From Lachnoclostridium sp. UBA1241 (GTDB lineage: Bacteria > Bacillota > Clostridia > Lachnospirales > Lachnospiraceae), in contig DBWJ01000063.1 in the NCBI GenBank assembly GCA_002308955.1, forward strand, positions 1 to 5,931: a stretch of DNA of 5,931 nt, written 5' to 3'. The stretch's first letter is position 1; each line of letters starts with the position of its first letter. The translations under genes were made by a program, and so were the position numbers. The notes beneath the pieces are model-generated. The model was not told the DNA's origin. It ran no database searches and saw only the letters and a list, made by a program, of their open reading frames with translations. This document shows positions 1 through 5,552 of this stretch, piece by piece.

Positions 1-1235
1 GAGATCGTCGTGTCCAGCAGGGCCTTTCCGATCTTGCCGTTTTTGATCTCGTATCCCATGGTCACGCCGAACATAAACTCGCCGGTCAGATCGGCCTGGC
101 CGTTACCGGACTGAATCAGGTAGTAACCGTCATCAATCGAGGAAAGCATCTCCTCGAAGGTGTTCTTTCCGGGAAGAATGCAGGTATTCCTCATGCGGAT
201 GAGCGGCTCATCGGAGAAGCCCCATGCACGGGCGTTGCCGGCCGGCTTCATGCCGTATTCCGCCGCGCTCTCGCGGTCATTCATATAACCTACAAGGATT
301 CCGTTCCGAATCAGAACCGCATCCTCGGCCTTCGTGCCTTCGTCGTCAAGATATACGGGAAGTGCCACGGGCTTTCCTTCATAGGTGTGCGCAAAGTCAA
401 CAAGCGAAACGAGGTCGGATGCGACGCGCTTATTAAGATTCGGCCCCGCTACGCTGCCACCGCGCACCAGATCGGCTTCAACGGTATGACCGACTGCCTC
501 GTGCGCAAGCATTCCGCCCATCATTCCGCCGAGAATGACCGTCTTGTATCCGGCCTCGGCGTAGACGCCTTCCTTCTTATCCATGAGTCTTTTATAGACC
601 TCTTCGATTCCCTCATAGAGCATCTCGATATTCGAAAAATGGTCTGCAAACGAGCCATACCCTCCGAAGGATTCGGAAATCTCAACCGGCACGCCGTCCT
701 TCGTCTCCGAATTCATAATGATGTACATATGGGCTCTCGGATTTACCACATGGCCGCTGTAAGCGTCGGAGGAATAGATGATCTTGTCCATGGAATCTTC
801 CGTATAGACAACCGCCCGGCTGGTAAGATCCGGGTATTTCGCTACGATGTAATCGTCAACCTGACGGCAGAAATCGATAATCCGCTTCTGCTCCGTGTCC
901 TCGATAACGCCGGGACAGTAAAGATGTCCGGTTCCGACGGAAGGCGGAAGCACAAGCTTCTTCTCGGCGTGTCTTCCGAGGAAGTCCGCGTTACCGGCAG
1001 CTGCCCGGAGCACGCGCTCCGCAGCCTCAGGCGTATATTCCGCTACCGAAGCAAATCCGTACATGCCGCTTCTGTTCACGCGTGCGCTCACGCCGCGCGT
1101 CTCGGTTCTTCCGTTCTGAACCAGATTGCCCTTTAACAGTACAACTCTTCTCGACCGGCTTTCCTGCCCCCGCAGGACCGTCTGCACGCCGTCCTGAAAC
1201 AGCGCCTGCTTTGATGAAATGATGTCTTGCAACAT
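1..1235 (-). CDS. tldD: TldD-family metalloprotease, N-terminal 411 codons (3' end outside window)
   Basis: The minus-strand frame is open from the ATG at 1235 to the window edge, giving 411 residues without a stop. It begins MLQDIISSKQALFQDG. Residues 245-250 read HEAVGH, the HExxxH zinc-binding motif of the TldD subunit, and are followed by VEADLVRGGSVAG, matching the usual glycine-rich stretch of the family. An earlier RGVSARV...GMYGFASVAEY segment is also typical. Known TldD proteins are about 460-480 residues, so roughly 50-70 residues, including the C-terminal zinc ligand, lie beyond base 1. TldD pairs with TldE (PmbA) to form a cytosolic heterodimeric protease that degrades unfolded peptides and, in some bacteria, matures ribosomally made peptides or antitoxins. 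The partner gene is not visible and may lie downstream. The start is supported by AAAGGAGAGG at 1252-1243, seven bases before the ATG, and by a strong promoter. An orphan homologue rather than the canonical TldD is possible. Confidence 0.93.
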   Translation of the reverse strand, partial: MLQDIISSKQALFQDGVQTVLRGQESRSRRVVLLKGNLVQNGRTETRGVSARVNRSGMYGFASVAEYTPEAAERVLRAAAGNADFLGRHAEKKLVLPPSVGTGHLYCPGVIEDTEQKRIIDFCRQVDDYIVAKYPDLTSRAVVYTEDSMDKIIYSSDAYSGHVVNPRAHMYIIMNSETKDGVPVEISESFGGYGSFADHFSNIEMLYEGIEEVYKRLMDKKEGVYAEAGYKTVILGGMMGGMLAHEAVGHTVEADLVRGGSVAGPNLNKRVASDLVSLVDFAHTYEGKPVALPVYLDDEGTKAEDAVLIRNGILVGYMNDRESAAEYGMKPAGNARAWGFSDEPLIRMRNTCILPGKNTFEEMLSSIDDGYYLIQSGNGQADLTGEFMFGVTMGYEIKNGKIGKALLDTTI

Positions 1236-1259
1236 AAGTAATCCTCTCCTTTAACATTT

Positions 1260-1278
1260 TGAGACGGGTTCTGTCTCA
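1260..1278 (-). repeat. Inverted repeat at the predicted tldD transcript start
   Basis: TGAGAC and GTCTCA form a perfect 6-bp inverted repeat around a 7-base spacer. It starts one or two bases after the predicted transcription start, so it would either fold into a hairpin at the very 5' end of the mRNA or act as an operator overlapping the initiation region. No T-tract typical of a terminator follows; only about four A bases come next on the transcribed strand. Confidence 0.55.
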
Positions 1279-1285
1279 TTTGCTC

Positions 1286-1314
1286 ATTATACCACAGGTG
1301 GAGGGTTTTCTCAA
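1286..1314 (-). promoter_or_regulatory. Sigma-A promoter of the tldD gene
   Basis: On the minus strand TTGAGA (1314-1309) is separated by exactly 17 bp from TATAAT (1291-1286). The -10 box is perfect and is preceded by TGG, giving an extended -10 element; the -35 box differs from TTGACA at one base. Transcription should begin near 1280, giving a leader of about 45 bases before the ATG at 1235. This is the best promoter in the window. Confidence 0.85.
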
Positions 1315-1325
1315 CCAACCGTAAG

Positions 1326-1366
1326 TAGAAAAATCCTCACATTTCATAGAAAAATCGTCGAAAAAT
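1326..1366. repeat. Phased direct repeats upstream of the tldD promoter
   Basis: TAGAAAAATC occurs perfectly at 1326-1335 and 1347-1356, 21 bp apart. A third partial copy, GAAAAAT, lies at 1360-1366, 11 bp after the matching part of the second. These spacings are close to two turns and one turn of B-DNA, so the A-tracts face the same side of the helix. On the minus strand the block ends about 12 bp upstream of the -35 box, a place where activators, an UP-like element or intrinsically curved DNA would act. Function is inferred, not shown. Confidence 0.5.
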
Positions 1367-1370
1367 GTGA
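1337..1370. repeat. 8-bp inverted repeat TCACATTT/AAATGTGA
   Basis: TCACATTT at 1337-1344 is the exact reverse complement of AAATGTGA at 1363-1370, with an 18-base spacer holding one of the A-rich direct repeats. It lies between the terminator of the lipoprotein gene and the tldD promoter. The long spacer suits a dimeric or tetrameric regulator more than an RNA hairpin. No known operator is recognised with confidence. Confidence 0.45.
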
Positions 1371-1380
1371 CGCAGCGGAC

Positions 1381-1417
1381 AAAAAGAAAGGACATCGCAT
1401 TTGCTGCGATGCCCCTT
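1381..1417 (-). terminator. Intrinsic terminator of the lipoprotein gene
   Basis: On the minus strand the arm at 1417-1405 pairs with 1399-1387 around a five-base loop, giving a 13-bp stem with two G-U pairs and a GCATCGCA core. It is followed by CTTTTT (1386-1381). The hairpin begins 13 bases after the last base of the lipoprotein gene, a normal position for rho-independent termination. It separates that transcript from the tldD unit. Confidence 0.85.
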
Positions 1418-1430
1418 CCCTTAAAAGGTT

Positions 1431-3419
1431 TTACTTCCACTGAATGTAGCCGTCAACCGGCAGCAGGTACTGGTCGTCCGTCACCTTTTGGTAGCGGCTT
1501 CCGGAGTAGTTGTCAAGGAAATCAAGCGGCGCGCGGTAGATCTCATTCTTCTCGGTGTCGTATACGCGCTCGTAGCCGAGCGTTGCGTCGCTCTGCTTCT
1601 GGCTGATCCGGTCGTATGCGGCCTGTCTGCCTTCCCAGCCGCTGATCACGATATCGGTCATCTGGGAACAGAGTCTGGAGATTTCCATCGTTGCCTGGCC
1701 GCTTGCGATCAGCTGCCTGTTAAGCTCCGACTGATAATACTCGCTGTATTCGATCGAACCGTATATATGCTCAAACACGCCGATCCAGTTGCTGAGCTCT
1801 CCTTCCGGAGCGGTAAACATCGTAAGCGCATATGCATTCGCCATATTTATGTAGTACAGGTTGAAAACCATTACCGCGGCGGAGCAGATTCCTTCAATGC
1901 CCTTTCCCTCCGGATTCTTCGCCGTCACATGAATGATCTCTCCGCCGAACACATCATAGCCGAGGCTTTCAATCTTCTCCCAGCCCGAGTATACGCGCAT
2001 CGGGAACATGTTCGTGCTCGGAATCATCTTGTAGATCTCACGGAGTACCCCGAGCGTATTCTGCTCGGTCAGGTACGGCAGATCACTCAACTCATTCCTC
2101 GGATAGTTGTTGTTATACCAGTCATGGTCATTCTTCGTTGCAAAGTAACCGGTCGTCTGCATGTTATAAAGAATCCGCACATCGGGCTTTTCGGGGTTGT
2201 ATATCTGGAACGTGTAGTGGATATAATCCGACTGCTCGTGAACCTCAACCTTCCAGCCCTTCGGAATCTGTGCGCTGAACAGGCCGTTGTCGTACCGTTC
2301 GTACTTAATCTGCGACTGCTCGGACGCAACAACCGTATAATTGTTCTTCCCGGGATCCGGCTTCTTCGTCGGCTCGGGATCCTTCTTCACGGTACCGCCG
2401 TCCGTCACTTCGAAGTACACAACCGCGGTTTCAAGCGCTTCCATGGCACTTTCATAGGTTTCCTCATCGTCATATACGTATTTCGCGGTAAATGTGACAA
2501 GGTCGCCGCCGAACTCTCCGACTACGCGGAGAGCAACAAGCCGGTTACCGTTCGCCGTATACGTGAACTGGCAGGCATACATCTTCTTCGTCGTGCCGTC
2601 CGCCATTTCGACATCAAGTTCCTCAACCTCGCTGTAGATCATCAGGTCGTCGCCGTACACTCTCTCAAAGAACGGAATGCCGACCTCGTCGAAATAGTCT
2701 TTCGCGGATACGCCGAGATCCTTCCAGCGGTAGATCAGGGCGTATGGAATGATGCTTGCCTTCGAAGCGCCGGCGCCGATATAGAAACCGTCGTCTTCGT
2801 CATATTCCGTAAGCGTTCCCTCTATCGCCTTAGTCTTAAACTTCATCTCGGAGCAGGTTACGGTCATCAGACCGTCGTCCGGTGTATCTCCGCCGCCCTC
2901 TTTCAATGCCTCTACGGCATCCTCAATGGTGCTTTCGGTGAGTTTATACACTTCGTATTCTCCGTCTTCATTCTCATAAACGAACTGGTTTCCGGAGTAC
3001 CTGAGAATCGTTTCGGAACCGTTGCTCCACTGAAGCTTAACGGTATTAAACTCCTTCTCCTTCGTGTTGCCCTGGTACTTTCCGATTTTTGCGGAAATCA
3101 GGGAATCCGCAAAACTCCGGATGGCGCCCCGGTCCAAAGTCATTGTCATATCCGTCCCGTCCTTCTTAAGAACGGTAACCGTCACGGACTTCGGAAGCGT
3201 GCCGTCAATCTGCGAAAGGTTCGAATCTCCTAACGCTTTATAAAGAAGATCGCCCTTTGTAAGGGATCCGTCGCCGGTGGGCTCATCCACTTCGATTGTG
3301 GGCTTTTTCTTCTTGCTTCCGCCGTCGTCATCATCGTCATCCTTGCCGCAGCCTGCGAGTGCGGTCACGGAAAGCATGAGCGCCAGCAGAACGGCAAGTA
3401 ACTTCTTCAGATTTTTCAT
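1431..3419 (-). CDS. Large lipoprotein of unknown function (662 aa)
   Basis: The protein opens with a lysine-bearing signal peptide (MKNLKK, then a hydrophobic run) ending in a lipobox LAGC, with Cys24 as the expected lipidated residue, so it should be anchored on the outer face of the membrane. Next comes a charged low-complexity linker (six Asp at 27-32, four Lys at 36-39). Residues about 50-175 form a small domain; about 185-340 a second alpha/beta domain; 344-359 is a Pro/Lys-rich linker; and about 361-560 contains FSAQIPKGWKVEV, reminiscent of PsbP/DcrB-like folds (low confidence). The C-terminus (about 575-662) has a distinctive block, including QKQSDATLGYERVYD and NEIYRAP, ending DGYIQWK; similar tails occur in uncharacterised Firmicutes proteins as far as I recall. 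No catalytic motif is seen. The start at 3419 is chosen over the upstream ATG at 3536 because the extension would translate through a terminator, while AAGGAGGA sits eight bases before this ATG, followed by the signal peptide. Function unknown. Confidence 0.9.
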   Translation of the reverse strand: MKNLKKLLAVLLALMLSVTALAGCGKDDDDDDGGSKKKKPTIEVDEPTGDGSLTKGDLLYKALGDSNLSQIDGTLPKSVTVTVLKKDGTDMTMTLDRGAIRSFADSLISAKIGKYQGNTKEKEFNTVKLQWSNGSETILRYSGNQFVYENEDGEYEVYKLTESTIEDAVEALKEGGGDTPDDGLMTVTCSEMKFKTKAIEGTLTEYDEDDGFYIGAGASKASIIPYALIYRWKDLGVSAKDYFDEVGIPFFERVYGDDLMIYSEVEELDVEMADGTTKKMYACQFTYTANGNRLVALRVVGEFGGDLVTFTAKYVYDDEETYESAMEALETAVVYFEVTDGGTVKKDPEPTKKPDPGKNNYTVVASEQSQIKYERYDNGLFSAQIPKGWKVEVHEQSDYIHYTFQIYNPEKPDVRILYNMQTTGYFATKNDHDWYNNNYPRNELSDLPYLTEQNTLGVLREIYKMIPSTNMFPMRVYSGWEKIESLGYDVFGGEIIHVTAKNPEGKGIEGICSAAVMVFNLYYINMANAYALTMFTAPEGELSNWIGVFEHIYGSIEYSEYYQSELNRQLIASGQATMEISRLCSQMTDIVISGWEGRQAAYDRISQKQSDATLGYERVYDTEKNEIYRAPLDFLDNYSGSRYQKVTDDQYLLPVDGYIQWK

Positions 3420-3426
3420 ATAGTTA

Positions 3427-3434
3427 TCCTCCTT
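3427..3434 (-). promoter_or_regulatory. Ribosome-binding site fixing the lipoprotein start
   Basis: AAGGAGGA on the minus strand lies 7-8 bases before the ATG at 3419. It decides against the in-frame ATG at 3536, which has no comparable site and would place the signal peptide internally. Confidence 0.85.
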
Positions 3435-3440
3435 CCTCGA

Positions 3441-3463
3441 ATCGGAAGACGCGCCCTTCCGAT
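3441..3463 (-). repeat. Leader hairpin just upstream of the lipoprotein ribosome-binding site
   Basis: ATCGGAAG and CTTCCGAT form perfect 8-bp arms around a 7-base GC-rich loop. The hairpin lies between the T-tract of the upstream terminator and the Shine-Dalgarno sequence, ending seven bases before it. There is no T-tract after it, so it is not a terminator. It could stabilise the mRNA 5' end, influence ribosome access, or be a protein site on DNA. Confidence 0.5.
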
Positions 3464-3465
3464 GC

Positions 3466-3505
3466 AAAAAAGCCTGTACTGATACTATTATAGTATCGTA
3501 CAGGC
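3466..3505 (-). terminator. Strong intrinsic terminator after the membrane-protein gene
   Basis: On the minus strand GCCTGTAC then GATACTA pairs with TAGTATC then GTACAGGC, a 15-bp stem with one unpaired A and a short TAA loop, followed by six T (3471-3466). It ends transcription of the upstream genes 77 bases past the stop at 3582. The apex contains TATAAT (3492-3487), identical to a consensus -10 box. No good -35 is found 16-18 bp upstream of it. Confidence 0.9.
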
Positions 3506-3533
3506 CCTTTGTTTGCAAAGACTTTCTGTTAAT

Positions 3534-3550
3534 CATTTTTGCGAAAAATG
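3534..3550. repeat. AT-rich palindrome CATTTTT-GCG-AAAAATG
   Basis: Perfect 7-bp arms flank GCG, in the intergenic region between the membrane-protein gene and the lipoprotein gene. The right half, CGAAAAATG, also occurs at 1359-1367 upstream of tldD. A weaker ATGCG/CGCAT stem (3564-3560 with 3552-3548) followed by TTTT on the minus strand overlaps it and could be a minor first terminator. Confidence 0.4.
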
Positions 3551-3581
3551 CGATTAAGACGCATATTCCGTCAACTTTTGA

Positions 3582-4304
3582 TTACTTATAACTGATTTTT
3601 ACGTTGTTCTTGGTGAACGTGAAGTAAATTGTTCCGTGATCCTCCTGAATATCCCAACGGAAAGCGGAGCTGCTGGCGGATACAATGTTCTTGTCTCCGT
3701 TTGCAAATTTATCAAGATCATTCGCCTTGAACTGCATCTTGGCAGCCTTGCAAAGATCCTTCGCGGTTGCACGGGTAACACTCGAGAAATCCTGTCCGTT
3801 CAAAAGAACCGTCGTGCCGGCAGGTGCGTCGGCGGGATAAAAGAAGATCGAATAAATCGAACAGTCTGTAATCTTCTTGCTGGACGAAGCGGAATTGAAT
3901 ACCTTTACCTTTAATCCGGTTTTCGCGGTTACCTTGCCGTTCGATGCCTTACATACATCATACGTAACATTGTAAAGCGTATTCGGCAGAATCTTGAAGG
4001 TCTCGTCCACAATGCTGCCGTCGGAATAAGCGAGCACGAGACCGGCATCATAAATGCCCGAAACGCCCTTCTTCATCTTGAATTCCTTGCCGTCAACCGA
4101 GAAAGTCGGCTGATAGTTAAAGAACAGAAGCCAAACCGCTACACCTACACCGATAGCGATGAATAAAAGCCATCCGAAGATGTTTCCTGCCTTGCCGCCC
4201 TTTTTCTTTCCGGTCTGCGTTACGGCGGCATTCTGAACTGCCTGTACGGCGTTATCCACATTCGCCTGCGCAGCTTCCGTTACAACGTTCTGCTCATTTT
4301 CCAT
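3582..4304 (-). CDS. Single-pass membrane protein of unknown function (240 aa)
   Basis: Residues 1-40 are a hydrophilic cytoplasmic tail rich in Gln, Ala and Asn, ending in a KKKGGK cluster. Residues about 41-63 (from NIFGWLLFIAIG) form one transmembrane helix, and the positive charges before it predict the C-terminus outside the cell. The external part (about 65-240) begins FSVDGKEFKMKKG and contains KVFNSAS and DCSIYSIFF, a pattern like small beta-rich domains in Firmicutes envelope proteins; its end (DHGTIYFTFTKNNVKISY) resembles the last strands of BamE/BLIP-like folds, but both are weak inferences. Cysteines are at 118, 148 and 185. No enzyme motif is visible. The start at 4304 is preferred over the ATG at 4352, since AGGAGG lies nine bases before it and the longer form would begin at or before the predicted transcription start. 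It has its own promoter and a strong terminator, and lies between a PatB-type gene and a large lipoprotein gene. No name can be given. Confidence 0.88.
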   Translation of the reverse strand: MENEQNVVTEAAQANVDNAVQAVQNAAVTQTGKKKGGKAGNIFGWLLFIAIGVGVAVWLLFFNYQPTFSVDGKEFKMKKGVSGIYDAGLVLAYSDGSIVDETFKILPNTLYNVTYDVCKASNGKVTAKTGLKVKVFNSASSSKKITDCSIYSIFFYPADAPAGTTVLLNGQDFSSVTRATAKDLCKAAKMQFKANDLDKFANGDKNIVSASSSAFRWDIQEDHGTIYFTFTKNNVKISYK

Positions 4305-4313
4305 AATACAACC

Positions 4314-4319
4314 CCTCCT
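4314..4319 (-). promoter_or_regulatory. Ribosome-binding site fixing the membrane-protein start
   Basis: AGGAGG on the minus strand is nine bases before the ATG at 4304. It supports this start rather than the in-frame ATG at 4352, which lies too close to the -10 box to have a usable leader. Confidence 0.85.
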
Positions 4320-4356
4320 GTAATTTCCTGAAACGGAATAAATATACAACATAATC

Positions 4357-4386
4357 AGTATAAGGGAAAATATATGCTTTCGTCAA
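4357..4386 (-). promoter_or_regulatory. Sigma-A promoter of the membrane-protein gene
   Basis: TTGACG (4386-4381) and TATACT (4362-4357) are separated by 18 bp on the minus strand; each differs from consensus at one base. The -35 box overlaps the TGA stop codon of the upstream lyase gene. Transcription should start near 4350, giving a leader of about 45 bases. No terminator is seen between the lyase gene and this one, so read-through from upstream could add to this promoter. Confidence 0.7.
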
Positions 4387-5552
4387 ATGGTATTTTTCAA
4401 TTTTTTCAATCCGCGGATCAGCCGCTCCGCTCCGTCCTCGCAAAGTGCGCGCGGGCAGGCAACATTCATCCTGAGGTGATGCGCGCCGGCCTTGCCGTAC
4501 AGCAGGCCGTCACTGAGATAAAGCCCGGTTTCCTTTCGGAGAAAGTCCGCGATTTCCTCACTGTTTCCGGGATATGCGCTGACGTCAATCCAAAGGAGGT
4601 AGGTTGCGTCACCTTTTACAACCTTCACCTCGGGAAGCTCCTTTTGAAGTTTCTCCTCAATGAGCCTCCGGTTTTCGTAAACGTACTCCCGAAGCGCGTC
4701 AAGCCACTCTCCGCCCTCTGTGAAAGCGGAAACCGCCGCCGTCACGGCGAAAGCATTCGGCTCCGCCACCTCATCGGTATTGAGAGCGCGCCACATCTTA
4801 TGACGAAGCACCGGATCCGGCACATAAACGGCAGCCGTCTGCATTCCCGCAAGGTTAAATGTCTTGGTGGGCGCGATGCACGTGATGCTCACCGCCCGGC
4901 ATTCCTCCGAAACCGAGGCAAATGGCACGTACTCCGTCCCCGGTCTCGTGATGTCGCAGTGAATCTCGTCGGAGATTACCGTTACGTGATACTTCGCAGC
5001 GAGTCTTCCGACCTCTTTAAGGGTTTCCTTATCCCAGATCTTCCCGACAGGATTATGCGGGTTACATAAAAGCATCAGCGTCGCCTGCGGGTCCGCCATT
5101 GCATTCTCAAGTCCCGCCATATCCATGGAATAGACTCCGTCTTTATAAAGAAGCGGGCTTTCCAATACCTCACAGCCGTTGTTTTGAATGCTGTTAAAGA
5201 AAACATTGTAGACAGGCGTCTGGATGATCACCTTCTCGTTCGGCGTTGTCAGTTTTCTTACCGCCGAGGAAATCGCGGGAATAACGCCGGTGCAGAATAT
5301 CAGGGCATCTTTGTCCATCGTAAGGCCGTGGCGGTTCTGCCACCAGTCCGCGTATGCCTGTCTCCACCGCTTCGGAATACCCGAGTATCCGAAGATTCCG
5401 TGATCAAGGCGCTTTCTGAGCGCGGCGAGAATCTCCGGCGCGGTCTCGAAATCCATGTCCGCGATCCACATCGGAAGTTCGTCTTCTGCGACGTCCCATT
5501 TTTCGCTGTCTGTATTGCGGCGGTCTATGATTTTGTCAAAATCGTATTTCAT
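4383..5552 (-). CDS. patB: MalY/PatB-family PLP-dependent C-S lyase (cystathionine beta-lyase/aminotransferase)
   Basis: This is a complete fold-type I PLP enzyme of 389 residues, the normal family length. It opens MKYDFDKIIDRRNTDSEKWD followed by LPMWIADMDFETAPE, the signature N-terminus of MalY/PatB proteins. FGYSG is at 54-58, TPVY at 112-115, CNPHNPVG at 163-170, SDEIHCD at 194-200, and APTKTFNLAG at 227-236, where Lys230 is the expected Schiff-base lysine. Arg361 in HLRMN is the expected substrate-carboxylate ligand. Family members cleave cystathionine or cysteine to ammonia, pyruvate and a thiol or sulfide in the cytosol, and some moonlight as regulators (E. coli MalY); the actual substrate cannot be read from sequence. 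The start at 5552 is preferred because its ATG overlaps the TGA of the upstream DUF3737 gene as ATGA, implying translational coupling, and because family members start here. An in-frame ATG at 5567 would add five residues but has no ribosome-binding site. Confidence 0.93.
   Translation of the reverse strand: MKYDFDKIIDRRNTDSEKWDVAEDELPMWIADMDFETAPEILAALRKRLDHGIFGYSGIPKRWRQAYADWWQNRHGLTMDKDALIFCTGVIPAISSAVRKLTTPNEKVIIQTPVYNVFFNSIQNNGCEVLESPLLYKDGVYSMDMAGLENAMADPQATLMLLCNPHNPVGKIWDKETLKEVGRLAAKYHVTVISDEIHCDITRPGTEYVPFASVSEECRAVSITCIAPTKTFNLAGMQTAAVYVPDPVLRHKMWRALNTDEVAEPNAFAVTAAVSAFTEGGEWLDALREYVYENRRLIEEKLQKELPEVKVVKGDATYLLWIDVSAYPGNSEEIADFLRKETGLYLSDGLLYGKAGAHHLRMNVACPRALCEDGAERLIRGLKKLKNTI

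Noticed and set aside
387..1136. 249-codon open frame on the plus strand
   Set aside because: It is antisense to the TldD frame, which carries HEAVGH and is continuous to the window edge. The plus-strand product shows no family resemblance.
1356..1362. CGTCGAA as a possible Spo0A box
   Set aside because: It matches the TGTCGAA-type box at six of seven positions, but a single short near-match is expected by chance and nothing else points to sporulation control.
1488..3233. 581-codon open frame on the plus strand, opposite the lipoprotein gene
   Set aside because: The opposite strand encodes a lipoprotein with signal peptide, lipobox, ribosome-binding site and terminator. The plus-strand product is rich in Arg, Val, Leu and His with no recognisable domain, as expected of an antisense shadow, and no good ribosome-binding site precedes it.
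3507..3520. CTTTG-TTTG-CAAAG small inverted repeat
   Set aside because: Only five base pairs with no T-tract and no match to a known operator; too weak to annotate alone.
3420..3536. N-terminal extension of the lipoprotein to an ATG at 3536
   Set aside because: The extension would be translated through a strong terminator hairpin and a second leader hairpin and would bury the signal peptide. The ATG at 3419 has the ribosome-binding site.
3569..3574. TTGACG on the minus strand as a -35 box for the lipoprotein gene
   Set aside because: No acceptable -10 box lies 16-18 bp downstream; the best hexamer there is CATTTT.
4374..5069. 231-codon plus-strand frame opposite the PatB-type gene
   Set aside because: The minus strand has all PLP-enzyme motifs in one complete frame, so this is a shadow.
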